A stretch of 64,000 nt of DNA from Amycolatopsis sp. NBC_01488 (lineage in GTDB: Bacteria; Actinomycetota; Actinomycetes; Mycobacteriales; Pseudonocardiaceae), in assembly GCF_036227105.1 (NCBI RefSeq), contig NZ_CP109434.1, forward strand, positions 7,226,501 through 7,290,500, read 5' to 3'. The notes under the pieces are model-generated. The model was not told where the DNA came from, did not search any database, and saw nothing but the letters and a program-made list of their open reading frames with translations. Position 1 is the stretch's first letter; every line of letters begins with the position of its first letter. The position numbers were made by a program, and so were the translations under genes. This document shows, one piece after another, positions 1 to 8,532 of the stretch.

Positions 1-1047
1 CCGCTCTGGCAGACCACGCCGGCGCCGTACGGGCCGCTGTTCCTGCTGATCTCCAAGGGCGTCGTCTCCGTCAGCGGCGACAACATGATCCTCGGCGTCA
101 TCCTGATGCGCCTGGTCCTGCTGGCCGGCCTGGCCGGCACGCTGTGGGCGCTGCCGCGGCTGGTCAAGCACCTCGGCGGCAAGCTCCCGGTCGCGCTGTG
201 GCTCGCGGTGGCCAGCCCGATGATGGTGATCCACCTCTTCGGCGGCCCGCACAACGACCTGATGATGCTCGCGTTCCTCACCACCGGCGTCCTCGCGGCA
301 CTCGAGCGCAAGCACGTCGTCGCGGTCGTCCTGGTCACGATCGGCATGCTGATCAAGCCCACGGCGGCGATCGCGCTGCCGTTCATCGTCTGGATGTGGG
401 CCAACCACCTCGAAGGCGAGTCGAAGGTCCGCACCTTCCTCCGCGCGGGCGCGGCGTCGGTCGGGCTGTTCCTCCCGGTGTTCGTGGCGGGCACGTGGAT
501 CTCGCTGGGCTCGCTCAACCTCGGCTGGTGGTCCGGGCTCAAGGCCCCGCAGCTCATCGCGAACTGGCTCAACATCCCCACCGGCATCGGCGAGGTGTTC
601 TACAACCTCGTCCACCTGGTCGTCGACGTCCAGCCCTCGCCGTTCGTCACGGTCGCCCGGGCGGCGGGCATGCTCGTGCTGATCGGCTTCGGCATCCGCC
701 AGTGGTGGCTCGGCCGCGGCGGCGGCACGGAAGCGGTCTACCGGGCCGGGATCTCGCTGCTCGCGGTCGCGATCCTCATGCCGCCGACGCTGCCGTGGTA
801 CCTGACCTGGGGTTTCGTGCTGCTCTCGGCGTTCAAGTGGCAGCCGCGCCACCTGGCGCTGGTGGTGGCGGTGTCGGTGTTCGTGACGCTGGTGTACTAC
901 CCGACCGGCGAGCAGGCCCTGTACGACTGGTGGTTCATCGCCCTGGTGGTGGTGGCGAGCCTGTACTCCGCGGCGTCGCTGCTGCGACCGGACCCCCTGG
1001 GCCTGATCGACGCGTGGCGCCGCCCGGAGAAGTTCCTCCGCGACTGA
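1..1047 (+). CDS. MptA/MptB-like polyprenol-phosphomannose-dependent mannosyltransferase (5' end outside window)
   Basis: The frame is open from the first base, so the N-terminus is missing; 348 codons remain. What is left is a polytopic membrane protein of about eight hydrophobic segments. It begins with a TPAPYGPLFL loop and contains HLFGGPHNDLMM and LIKPTAAIALPF, resembling the GT-C fold alpha-1,6-mannosyltransferases MptA/MptB, which extend lipomannan-type glycans from polyprenyl-phosphomannose outside the membrane. The polyprenol-phosphomannose synthase at 45333-46100 could provide the donor. It ends at a perfect inverted repeat and converges with the next gene. Family placement is by motif resemblance; the exact linkage it makes cannot be told. 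Confidence 0.75.
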   Translation, partial: PLWQTTPAPYGPLFLLISKGVVSVSGDNMILGVILMRLVLLAGLAGTLWALPRLVKHLGGKLPVALWLAVASPMMVIHLFGGPHNDLMMLAFLTTGVLAALERKHVVAVVLVTIGMLIKPTAAIALPFIVWMWANHLEGESKVRTFLRAGAASVGLFLPVFVAGTWISLGSLNLGWWSGLKAPQLIANWLNIPTGIGEVFYNLVHLVVDVQPSPFVTVARAAGMLVLIGFGIRQWWLGRGGGTEAVYRAGISLLAVAILMPPTLPWYLTWGFVLLSAFKWQPRHLALVVAVSVFVTLVYYPTGEQALYDWWFIALVVVASLYSAASLLRPDPLGLIDAWRRPEKFLRD

Positions 1048-1051
1048 CGCT

Positions 1052-1093
1052 CGTGAGTGAGAAACAGGGTTAGGACACTGTTTCTCACTCACG
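1052..1093. terminator. Bidirectional hairpin terminator
   Basis: Perfect 15-bp arms (cgtgagtgagaaaca at 1052-1066 and its complement at 1079-1093) enclose a 12-nt loop between two convergent genes. The right arm contains the stop codon of the minus-strand gene (1089-1091). Position between convergent stops argues for a shared terminator rather than an operator. Confidence 0.75.
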
Positions 1094-1496
1094 ACCCCGC
1101 CCAGCCACGCCAAGTGTGGATCTCCGTCGCCACCACCGCGTGTTCCGGCGGCCGCTCCCGGTACTGCCCGTACTTCGCCTGGAGCCAGGAGATCGGCTCG
1201 GCGCGCTCGGCGTCGGGAAGCACCCGCGCGGAGCCGTCCGCCCGGGCCCACCACAGCCGCGACCAGTCCTCGTCGTAGCCGTCGGCCAGGAAGCACACCG
1301 CCGGGTTCTCCGCGATGTTGGCCAGCCGCCGCAGCGACGTCGTCGACTTCGGTTTGTGGTCCACCGCGAACACCACCGTGTCGCCGTGCACCGCGAACGT
1401 CACCGGCACCAGGTGCGGCACCCCGGCCGCCGACACCGTCGCCAGCCGCGCGACCCGCGCCGCGGCGAACCGTTCCCGGGCCTCTTCCGGAGTCAT
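1089..1496 (-). CDS. PPOX-class probable F420-dependent flavin/deazaflavin oxidoreductase
   Basis: 135 residues, the usual size of a split-barrel pyridoxamine-5'-phosphate-oxidase-like protein. RVARLATVSAAGVPHLVPV is the typical first barrel strand, followed by KPKSTTSLRRLANI and the W-rich segment DWSRLWWARADGSARV, which resemble actinobacterial PPOX-class probable F420-dependent proteins (Rv0121-like). Such proteins bind F420 or flavin and reduce small substrates; no substrate can be named. The ATG overlaps the stop of the upstream carboxypeptidase (ATGA at 1493-1496), so three minus-strand genes, S9 peptidase, LD-carboxypeptidase and this one, form one operon. Confidence 0.8.
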   Translation of the reverse strand: MTPEEARERFAAARVARLATVSAAGVPHLVPVTFAVHGDTVVFAVDHKPKSTTSLRRLANIAENPAVCFLADGYDEDWSRLWWARADGSARVLPDAERAEPISWLQAKYGQYRERPPEHAVVATEIHTWRGWAGS

Positions 1497-2392
1497 GTCA
1501 GCGCCGGAGTGTCGAACGTCAGCGTCCCCAGATCCGCGTCCAGCGTCACCGGGACCTCCAGCGGCAACGTCGGCGACGACGCGACGTGCCCGAACCCGAA
1601 CTCCTCCACCACCGGCACCCCCAACGGCCCCAGCCGCTCCAGCAGCAGCGCACGGACGTCCGCCGGGTCGCCGCACGCCGCCCACGAACCCAAGACGATC
1701 CCGCGGACCCCGGCGAACCAGCCGCTGCGCAGCAACTGCGTCAGCATCCGATCCAGCCGGTACACGCTCTCCGTCACGTCCTCCAGCAGCACCACCGCGT
1801 CCCGCGCCGAACCCTGCTCCGGCGTCCCCAGCCCCGCCGCCAGCAACGACAGGTTCCCGCCGGTCAGCCGCCCGGACGCCCGCCCCGGCACGAGCGCCGA
1901 ACCGCCGCGCACCACCAGGTTCCGCTCCGGGTCGAACAACGTCCGCCGCAGGTGCTCCACCGCGAAGTCGTCGAACAGCACGCTCGCCGGCATCGGGGAG
2001 AACAAACTGGACAGTCCCAAGTGGACGTTCACCGCGCGGTGCAGCGCCGTGATGTCCGAAGACCCGGCCAGGACCTTCGGGCCCGCCTCCCGCAACGCCG
2101 CCCAGTCCACCAGGTCGAGCATCCGCTGCACGCCGTAGCCGCCGCGCGCGGCGAGCACGCACCGCACGCCCGGATCCAGCCACGCCTCGGTGAACTCCGC
2201 CGCCCGCGCGGCATCCGAACCGGACAGATAGGGCGGCGACCCCGGCTCGGCCCGCACGCACGGCCCGATCCGCAGCTCGACACCCCAGCTCCGCAGCACC
2301 GGCACGGCCTTCTCCAGCAGGTCCGCCGGCACCGGCCCGGCCGGCGCCACCAGCGCCACGGTGTCACCCGCCCGCAGGCGCGGCGGCCTCAC
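1493..2392 (-). CDS. LD-carboxypeptidase, peptidase family S66
   Basis: 299 residues, normal for family S66 (muramoyltetrapeptide carboxypeptidase, LdcA/MccF type). The N-terminus has the RAGDTVALVAPAGP start typical of the family; ARGGYGVQRMLDL and the nucleophile region AGSSDITALH (Ser near residue 112 in the GxSD motif) follow, and GFGHVASSPTLPL near the C-terminus supplies the catalytic His. The enzyme cleaves an L-D peptide bond, either recycling cell-wall tetrapeptide or inactivating a peptide-nucleotide toxin. No signal peptide, so it is cytoplasmic. The GTG start overlaps the stop of the upstream S9 peptidase (GTGA), indicating translational coupling. Confidence 0.88.
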   Translation of the reverse strand: MRPPRLRAGDTVALVAPAGPVPADLLEKAVPVLRSWGVELRIGPCVRAEPGSPPYLSGSDAARAAEFTEAWLDPGVRCVLAARGGYGVQRMLDLVDWAALREAGPKVLAGSSDITALHRAVNVHLGLSSLFSPMPASVLFDDFAVEHLRRTLFDPERNLVVRGGSALVPGRASGRLTGGNLSLLAAGLGTPEQGSARDAVVLLEDVTESVYRLDRMLTQLLRSGWFAGVRGIVLGSWAACGDPADVRALLLERLGPLGVPVVEEFGFGHVASSPTLPLEVPVTLDADLGTLTFDTPALT

Positions 2393-4305
2393 CGGGACAG
2401 CTCCAGCCGCGCCACACCCGGCGTCTCGAACCCGAACACCTGGCCGTAGAACGACAATTCGGCCTCCACCGCCGCGATGATCGTCGCGGCTTGCCGGAAC
2501 CCGTGCTGCTCCCCGGGGAACCGCTGGTAGGCGTACGGGATCCCGCGTCCGGCCAGGCCGGCGACGAACCGGTCCGCCTGCTCCGGCGGGCAGATCCGGT
2601 CCTCCAGGCCCTGCTGGAACAGCACCGGCCCGGCCAGCGACGCCGAGTTCGCCAGCGGCGACCGCTCGACGTAGCGCTGCCTCGCCGCGGGCAGCGGCCC
2701 GACCAGCCCGTCGAGGTAGCGCGACTCAAAGTCGTGCGTGTCGCCCTCGGTGCCGGTCCACCCGGCCAGGTCCAGCACCGGGTACATCACCGTGCCGGCC
2801 CGGTAGGTCTTCGTCGTGGTCAGGGCCGCCGCCGCGGTGAACCCGCCCGCGCTGCCGCCGCGGATCGCCACCCGGTCGCCGTCGGCCAGCCCGGCCGCCA
2901 CCAGCGCCTCGGCCACCGCCGCGCAGTCGGCGACGTCCACCACGCCCCACTGCTCCCGCAGCCGCTCCCGGTAGGCCCGCCCGAAACCGGTGGACCCGCC
3001 GTAGTTCACCGCCGCCACCGCGATGCCCCGGCTGGCGAAGTAGGCCAGCTCCGGATCCAGCACCGGCAGGTACTGCCCGGTCGGCCCGCCGTGGACGTGC
3101 ACCAGCAGCGGCGGCCGCTCGCCCTCGGGCGCCGCGAAGTCCGGGTTCGCCGGCAGGTAGAGCACCACCGGCACGATTTCGCCGCCGGGCGTGGTGAACA
3201 CCCGCTCCTGCGGCACCGGCAGGTGCTCCGCGGGCAGCTCCGGCCGCGGCGTGAGGTCCGTCAGCGTCCCGGCCGCGAAGTGCACCACCGCGGCTTCGCG
3301 GACCGGCCCCGCCGCGACCCCGACGAAACCGCCGTCGTAGGCCGCGAACCCGGTCGACGACCACGCCGTCAGCTCCTCGGCCATGGGCGTCACCGAGCCG
3401 TCCGCCTCGTCGAGCACGGCCAGCCTTCCCGACGCCAGCACCGCGTGCCGCCCGCCGCCGAGCGGAACGAACCAGCGCGAGCCCACCTTCCACAGCGGGC
3501 CGCCCAGCTCCCGCTCGACCGGCGCGAGGTTCGTCAGCGCCCCGTCGAGCCCGACCCGGTGCAGGTTCCACCAGCCGTCCGGATCGAGCAGGGCCAGCAG
3601 CGTCTCCGGTGTCTCCCACTCGACCTGGCAGACCGAGACGTCGGCGCCGCCGGCCACGACCCGGTGCGGCCCGAACGACCCGTCCTCGGCGATGGGAGCC
3701 ACGCACAGCTCGGTCCCGTCCCACGGCATCGCCGGGTGGTCCCAGCCGAACCACGCCGCGTGCCGCCCGTCCGGCGCCGGCTTGGCCACGGTCAGGAAGT
3801 GGTGACTCGCGGCGAGCACCCGCTCGCCGCCGCCGTCGAGAGAGATCGCCACCAGCTCGCGCTCGATGTCCGTCGGCCGCGGCCCGACGCTGCGTTCGCG
3901 CACCGCGAACACCGCACCGGGCCGCCCGGCCCGCAGGTCGCCGTAACGGACGCTCTGCGGCTGCGCGGGAGCCGGGGTGAGCGGCACGACCCCGGTTTCG
4001 CTCAGCGCGTACACCCGCTGGTCGGCCCAGTGCGTGAACACCACCACCCCGTCGGCGACGGCCCACGGCCGCCCGCCGTACTCGTGCAGCCGATTGCGGA
4101 CGTTCCACGGCGGCGGCAGCACGTCCTCCGTCCCGCCCGGCACCGCCCGCACCAGGGCGACCCGGCCCTGCTCACCGGGCCGCGCCTCGGCCCACCACAC
4201 CTCGTCCCCGACGACGTCGAGCCATTGCGGGCCGCCACCGGCGGCGGCCACGTCGGCGGCGGTGATGGGCGAGGACCAGGTTCCGTACGGCGAGATCCGA
4301 GACAC
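2389..4305 (-). CDS. S9 family prolyl oligopeptidase-like peptidase
   Basis: 638 residues: an N-terminal beta-propeller-like part (about 1-370) and a C-terminal alpha/beta-hydrolase part. The catalytic Ser sits in IRGGSAGGFTAAAAL (near residue 485) and the His in GEQHGFRQA close to the C-terminus. HVHGGPTGQYLPVLDPELAYFASRG-like oxyanion-loop sequence is characteristic of acylaminoacyl/dipeptidyl peptidases. No signal peptide, so it probably degrades short peptides in the cytoplasm. The GTG start at 4305 is chosen because it gives the MSRISPYGTWSSP N-terminus typical of the family. First gene of the operon running down to 1089. Confidence 0.88.
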   Translation of the reverse strand: MSRISPYGTWSSPITAADVAAAGGGPQWLDVVGDEVWWAEARPGEQGRVALVRAVPGGTEDVLPPPWNVRNRLHEYGGRPWAVADGVVVFTHWADQRVYALSETGVVPLTPAPAQPQSVRYGDLRAGRPGAVFAVRERSVGPRPTDIERELVAISLDGGGERVLAASHHFLTVAKPAPDGRHAAWFGWDHPAMPWDGTELCVAPIAEDGSFGPHRVVAGGADVSVCQVEWETPETLLALLDPDGWWNLHRVGLDGALTNLAPVERELGGPLWKVGSRWFVPLGGGRHAVLASGRLAVLDEADGSVTPMAEELTAWSSTGFAAYDGGFVGVAAGPVREAAVVHFAAGTLTDLTPRPELPAEHLPVPQERVFTTPGGEIVPVVLYLPANPDFAAPEGERPPLLVHVHGGPTGQYLPVLDPELAYFASRGIAVAAVNYGGSTGFGRAYRERLREQWGVVDVADCAAVAEALVAAGLADGDRVAIRGGSAGGFTAAAALTTTKTYRAGTVMYPVLDLAGWTGTEGDTHDFESRYLDGLVGPLPAARQRYVERSPLANSASLAGPVLFQQGLEDRICPPEQADRFVAGLAGRGIPYAYQRFPGEQHGFRQAATIIAAVEAELSFYGQVFGFETPGVARLELSR

Positions 4306-4382
4306 CCCGTGAGGCTATCGGCCCGCGAACGGTGGGGCGGCGGATGCCGATCATGCGGCCGTGGCCTAGGGTCGAGGGTGCT

Positions 4383-4958
4383 ATGTCTCGCGTAATCCAC
4401 GTCTTCCGCCAGCCGGATCGGTTCGTCGCCGGCACCGTCGGCGAGCCCGGCGATCGCACGTTCTACCTCCAGGCGTCCGAGGACGTGCGCACCATCAGCG
4501 TCACCATCGAAAAACAGCAGGTCGTCGTCCTCGCGGAGCGCCTCAGCTCACTGCTCGAGGAAGTCGCCAGCCGTTTCGGTGCCGACGTGCCCGAGGACGT
4601 CCCCGACGACCTCGTCGACGTCGACCCCCTCACCGTGCCGGTCGAGGAGGAGTTCCGCGTCGGCACGATGGGCCTCGGCTGGGACGCCGACAGCAGCGCC
4701 GTCGTCATCGAGCTGCTCGCCATCACCGAGGGCGAGGTCGACGAGACGGTCGTGCTCGACGACACCGAGGAGGGCCCGGACGCCGTCCGCGTCTTCCTCA
4801 CCCCGGTCGCCGCCCGCGCCTTCGCCGAGCGGGCCGACCGCGTCGTCAACGCCGGCCGCAAGCCGTGCCCGCTGTGCGGGGAGCCGCTCGACCCGGCCGG
4901 GCACATCTGCCCGCGGCAGAACGGCTACCGGCGCGAAACCGACGCGGACGAAGACTGA
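4383..4958 (+). CDS. DUF3090 family protein
   Basis: 191 residues starting MSRVIHVFRQPDRFVAGTVG, which identifies the actinobacterial DUF3090 (TIGR03847) family. The body is acidic. The last 35 residues hold a cysteine cluster CPLCGEPLDPAGHICP that looks like a small zinc ribbon. In many actinomycetes this gene sits beside an SCO1664-family kinase-like protein, as here (2-nt gap). Biochemical function is unknown. An upstream in-frame start at 4332 exists, but the family N-terminus fits 4383. Divergent from the S9 peptidase, sharing the 77-bp space at 4306-4382. Confidence 0.85.
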   Translation: MSRVIHVFRQPDRFVAGTVGEPGDRTFYLQASEDVRTISVTIEKQQVVVLAERLSSLLEEVASRFGADVPEDVPDDLVDVDPLTVPVEEEFRVGTMGLGWDADSSAVVIELLAITEGEVDETVVLDDTEEGPDAVRVFLTPVAARAFAERADRVVNAGRKPCPLCGEPLDPAGHICPRQNGYRRETDADED

Positions 4959-4960
4959 CC

Positions 4961-5776
4961 ATGGCCGACACCCCGGCGGACCAGCCGGACCCGGCCGACC
5001 CGGCGTCCCGGGAGCTGGTCACCCACGGCCGCATCGACGTCGAAGGACGCCTCGGCGACGCCTCCAACGTCACGCTCTTCTGCGCCATCGAGCTCGACGG
5101 CGTCACCGGCCGCGTCGTGTACAAGCCGGTGTCGGGGGAACGGCCGCTGTGGGACTTCCCCGACGGCACCCTCGCCGGGCGTGAGGTCGCCACGGCGATC
5201 ATCAGCGAGGCCGCCGGCATCGGCGCCATCCCGCCGACCGTGCTGCGCGACGGGCCGTTCGGCCCCGGCATGGTCCAGCTGTGGATCGAGACCACCGAGG
5301 ACGACCTCGTCGAGGTCCGCGCCCCCGAAGACCTCCCGGACGACTGGCGGGTCGTGCTGCACGCCCACGACCGGCTCGGCGAACCCGCGGTGCTGGCCCA
5401 CGCCGACCACCCCGGGCTGCGGGACCTCGCCGTGCTCGACATCGTCGTCAACAACACCGACCGCAAGGGCGGGCACCTGCTGCCCGGCCTCGACGGCCGC
5501 GTCTACGGCGTCGACCACGGCATCTGCCTGCACACCGACCCGAAGCTGCGCACCGTCCTGTGGGGCTGGATCGGCGAGCCGGTGCCGCCGGACACCGTCG
5601 AGAAGCTGCGCAAGCTGCGTTCGGAGATCGACGGCGACCTCGGCAGGACGCTGTCCGAGCACATCACCAAGTTCGAGATCCGGGCCTTGGCCGAACGCAC
5701 CGACTTCCTGCTCGCCGAGGGGATCTTCCCCGAGCCCGGCGACGACTGGCGCGCCATCCCGTGGCCCCTGTTTTGA
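4961..5776 (+). CDS. SCO1664 family protein (PI3/PI4-kinase-like fold)
   Basis: 271 residues. VVYKPVSGERPLWDFPDGTL is the characteristic ATP-binding-like segment; DIVVNNTDRKGGHLL and YGVDHGICLH resemble the catalytic and metal-binding loops of phosphatidylinositol-3/4-kinase-like proteins. This is the TIGR03843/SCO1664 family, commonly paired with DUF3090 and a histidine phosphatase in actinobacteria; no phosphatase gene follows here. The ATG at 4961 comes 2 nt after the DUF3090 stop. Its stop overlaps the next start, so the three genes are probably one transcript. Substrate unknown. Confidence 0.85.
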   Translation: MADTPADQPDPADPASRELVTHGRIDVEGRLGDASNVTLFCAIELDGVTGRVVYKPVSGERPLWDFPDGTLAGREVATAIISEAAGIGAIPPTVLRDGPFGPGMVQLWIETTEDDLVEVRAPEDLPDDWRVVLHAHDRLGEPAVLAHADHPGLRDLAVLDIVVNNTDRKGGHLLPGLDGRVYGVDHGICLHTDPKLRTVLWGWIGEPVPPDTVEKLRKLRSEIDGDLGRTLSEHITKFEIRALAERTDFLLAEGIFPEPGDDWRAIPWPLF

Positions 5777-6648
5777 TCGACTCCGCTGCCCGCGCGCGGC
5801 TCATCGACCGCTTCGGTGCGGAACTTGCCGAACCCTGGTGCGACGCCCTCCCGGACCTGGTCGCGCGGCTGACCGCGCAGTGGGGTCTCGAAGTTCGCGA
5901 AGCCCGGCCCGGCAACACCGGCCGCACGCTGCTGTGCACCGGCCCCGGCGGCGACCCGCAGGTTCTCAAGCTGACCCCGGACGCCACCGTCGCCCGCTCC
6001 GAAGCCGCCGCGCTCGCGGCGTGGGCCGGGTGTTCCCGCGTGGTGAACGTCCTCGACGCCGACCTCGGCGCGAACGCGATCCTGCTCGAAGGCCTGGTCC
6101 CGGGCACGCAGCTGGGCGACCGCGACGTCCCGTGGGCCGAGGTCGGCGACCTGCTGAACCAGCTGCACTCCGTCGAACCGGCCGGGCCCTTCGGGAAGCT
6201 GGCGACGGGCATCGAGTTCATCTTCGGCCTGTCCGAACGCCGCCGCCGCGAGTCCCCGGCCGCCGCGCAGATGAGCGCCGAAGTCCTGGCGAAGGGCCGT
6301 GAGCGGGCCATGGCGCTCGCCACCAGCGGACCGGTCGCGCTGGTCCACGGCGACCTGCACCCGGCCAACGTCCTCGACGCCGGACCCGGCCGCGGCATCG
6401 TGGCCATCGACCCGCGCGCCGGCTTCGGCGACCCGGCGCTCGACGCCGTCGACTGGATGTTCGTTCCGATGGCGAAGGGCGGCACGATCGACGACGGCAT
6501 CGCCGCCCTCGCTCCGCACGTCGAGGACTTCGACGCCGACCGCGTCCGTGCCTGGTGCGTCGCGATGGCCCCGCTGATCGCGCTGTCGCCGCTGCGGCGG
6601 GGCGAGCGGACGCCGTTCACCGACGCGGTGCTCGAACTGGCGCGCTGA
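5773..6648 (+). CDS. Aminoglycoside/hydroxyurea-type phosphotransferase (APH(6)-like)
   Basis: About 291 residues from the TTG at 5773, which overlaps the upstream stop (TTGA); a GTG at 5761 is an alternative start. Motifs match the streptomycin 6-kinase/hydroxyurea phosphotransferase branch of the kinase-like superfamily: GNTGRTLLCTG and QVLKLTPDA (nucleotide lysine), LLEGLVPGTQLGD, the catalytic HGDLHPANVLD and the metal-binding IDPRAGFGDPALDAVDW. Members phosphorylate hydroxyl groups of small molecules. A resistance role is possible, but the conserved-gene setting (after DUF3090 and SCO1664) argues for a housekeeping substrate. The actual substrate is not deducible. Confidence 0.8.
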   Translation: MIDSAARARLIDRFGAELAEPWCDALPDLVARLTAQWGLEVREARPGNTGRTLLCTGPGGDPQVLKLTPDATVARSEAAALAAWAGCSRVVNVLDADLGANAILLEGLVPGTQLGDRDVPWAEVGDLLNQLHSVEPAGPFGKLATGIEFIFGLSERRRRESPAAAQMSAEVLAKGRERAMALATSGPVALVHGDLHPANVLDAGPGRGIVAIDPRAGFGDPALDAVDWMFVPMAKGGTIDDGIAALAPHVEDFDADRVRAWCVAMAPLIALSPLRRGERTPFTDAVLELAR

Positions 6649-6699
6649 CCGGCGTGGCACGACCCGCGCGGGCACCGACCACCACTAGGTTGCCTGGTC

Positions 6700-7512
6700 G
6701 TGCGCTCCCATTCCTATGACGACGTGCTCGCCGGCCCGCGCCGCAAGAAGGTGCCGGAGGTCCCCGCCGAACCCGGCCTCGTGGTCGAGGACCCGGCCAG
6801 CGGCTACTGCGGCGCGGTGGTGAAGATCGAGTACGGCAACGTCGTGCTCGAGGACGCCAAGGGCCGCCACCGCGTGTTCCCGCTCGCCCCCGCCGGGTTC
6901 CTCCTCGAAGGCAAGCCGGTCACGCTGGTGCCGGTCAAGACGGTGAAAGCCCCGGTCAAGCAGGTTTCGGCGTCCGGGTCGGTGAAGGTGCAGGGCCTGC
7001 AGGCCCGGGTCGCGCGCGACTCCCGGATCTGGGTGGAGGGCAAGCACGACGCCGAGCTGGTCGAACGCGTCTGGGGGCACGACCTGCGCGTCGAAGGCGT
7101 CGTCGTGGAGCCCCTCGACGGCGTCGACGTCCTCTCCGAGCGGATCGCCGAGTTCGGCACCGGACCCGGCCGCCGCCTCGGCGTCCTGGTCGACCACCTC
7201 GTACCCGGCAGCAAGGAGTCGCGGCTGGTCCAGGCCGTCCGCGACGAGCACGTGCTGGTCACCGGGCACCCGTACATCGACGTCTGGGAAGCCGTGCGCC
7301 CCGCCGCCGTCGGCATCCGGGCGTGGCCGAAGATCCCGCGCGGCACCGAGTGGAAGCAGGGGATCTGCGACGCGCTCGGCTGGGGGCAACCTTTCGAAGG
7401 CTGGCAACGTGTCCTGAGCGGGGTGAGCAGTTTCCGCGACCTCGAGACCCCGCTCATCGGGGCCGTGGAGCGGCTCATCGACTTCGTCACCGAGCCGACG
7501 GAAGAGGACTGA
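6700..7512 (+). CDS. DUF3097 family protein
   Basis: 270 residues from a GTG start, beginning MRSHSYDDVLAGPRRKKVPEV. This N-terminus, the SRIWVEGKHDAELVERVWG toprim-like stretch and LVDHLVPGSKESRL identify the actinobacterial DUF3097 family. IWVEGKHDAE plus DxVDVLSERIAE resembles a TOPRIM fold, suggesting action on nucleic acid, but this is structural analogy only. It lies 51 bp after the phosphotransferase and may belong to the same transcript or have its own promoter in that gap. Role unknown. Confidence 0.85.
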   Translation: MRSHSYDDVLAGPRRKKVPEVPAEPGLVVEDPASGYCGAVVKIEYGNVVLEDAKGRHRVFPLAPAGFLLEGKPVTLVPVKTVKAPVKQVSASGSVKVQGLQARVARDSRIWVEGKHDAELVERVWGHDLRVEGVVVEPLDGVDVLSERIAEFGTGPGRRLGVLVDHLVPGSKESRLVQAVRDEHVLVTGHPYIDVWEAVRPAAVGIRAWPKIPRGTEWKQGICDALGWGQPFEGWQRVLSGVSSFRDLETPLIGAVERLIDFVTEPTEED

Positions 7513-7596
7513 ATGTCTGAATTGTCCAAGGTCACGCGTAGGTCACGTCCCGTCACCGCGCCGGTGCGAACCGGCACGATCTGAGAGCATGAAGCC

Positions 7597-8031
7597 ATGT
7601 CCTGGGCACTGGTCTGGTTGATCGTCGGCATCGCCCTGATGATCGCTGAAGTCGTCTCCGGCGACTTCGTGCTGATCATGCTGGGCGTCGGCGCGCTGTT
7701 CGGCGCCGGGGCCGACGTGCTCACCGGGAACCTCTTCGTCGACGTCGTCGTGTTCGCCGTCGCCTCCGTCGGCATGCTCGTGCTGGTCCGGCCCGCGCTG
7801 AAGCGCCGCTTCCTCGCCGGGCCGATCCACCACACCGGCATCGACGCGCTGATCGGCGCCCGCGCCGTCGTCGTGTCCACAGTGGACTACGAGGCCGGGC
7901 AGGTGAAGCTGGCCGGCGACGTCTGGTCCGCGCGCAGCCTGTCGGAAAACGTTCCACCGATCGAGCCCGGCACTCCGGTCACCGTCGTGGAGATCTCCGG
8001 CGCCACCGCCGTCGTGTCGGCCGAGCCGTGA
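7597..8031 (+). CDS. NfeD family membrane protein
   Basis: 144 residues. The first 60 contain two to three hydrophobic helices (ALVWLIVGIALMIAEVVS, then LIMLGVGALFGAGADVL, then VVVFAVASVGMLVLV). The C-terminal 60 residues form the OB-fold NfeDC domain (GIDALIGARAVVVS ... VTVVEISGATAVVS). NfeD-like short proteins act with SPFH/stomatin proteins in membrane microdomain organisation or membrane-protein quality control. Two SPFH genes follow directly, the first overlapping by 4 nt, which strongly supports one complex. Confidence 0.88.
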   Translation: MSWALVWLIVGIALMIAEVVSGDFVLIMLGVGALFGAGADVLTGNLFVDVVVFAVASVGMLVLVRPALKRRFLAGPIHHTGIDALIGARAVVVSTVDYEAGQVKLAGDVWSARSLSENVPPIEPGTPVTVVEISGATAVVSAEP

Positions 8032-8516
8032 GCCTGGGGCTCGTCGTCGTTCCCGAAGGCCGGGCCGCGGTGATCGAACGCGGCGGGCGGTTCCGTGCCG
8101 TGCTCGGCCCCGGCCGGCACTTCGTGCTGCCGTTCGCCGACACGGTCCGGGCACGCGTCGACCTCGGCGACCAGGTCCTGTCCGCGCCGCCGCGCGTCAT
8201 CGAAGCGGGTGACGGGCGGGAAGTCCTCATCGGATTCGAGGTCGTCTTCGCCGTCACCGATCCGCGGCTGGCGACCTACGAGATCAGCAACCCGGCGATG
8301 GCGATCGAACAGCTGACGACCACGGCACTGCGGCAGGAAGCGAGCCTGACCACGGCCGAGCGCGCCGTCACCGCGCCGGGGGACCTGCACCGTACAGTGT
8401 GGACGGTCCTGCACGACACCACGGGCCGCTGGGGGATCGAAACCCGGGAGCTGAAGCTCGCGGTGAGCCCGCCCGCGGCGCCCGGAACACCGTCAACCGC
8501 GCAAGAATGGTACTAG
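8028..8516 (+). CDS. Short SPFH (band 7) domain protein lacking membrane anchor and coiled-coil tail
   Basis: 162 residues, GTG start overlapping the nfeD stop. LVVVPEGRAAVIERGGRFRAVLGPGRHFVLPFADTVRARVDLGDQV is a clear band-7 start and the domain continues to about residue 145. Full SPFH proteins have an N-terminal membrane segment and a long coiled coil; both are absent here and the chain stops just after the domain. The larger paralogue at 8533-9954 follows. It may modulate the large SPFH oligomer, or be a reduced duplicate; its intact frame and overlap with nfeD argue that it is expressed. Confidence 0.78.
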   Translation: MSLGLVVVPEGRAAVIERGGRFRAVLGPGRHFVLPFADTVRARVDLGDQVLSAPPRVIEAGDGREVLIGFEVVFAVTDPRLATYEISNPAMAIEQLTTTALRQEASLTTAERAVTAPGDLHRTVWTVLHDTTGRWGIETRELKLAVSPPAAPGTPSTAQEWY

Positions 8517-8532
8517 GTAAGGGGAAGATCTC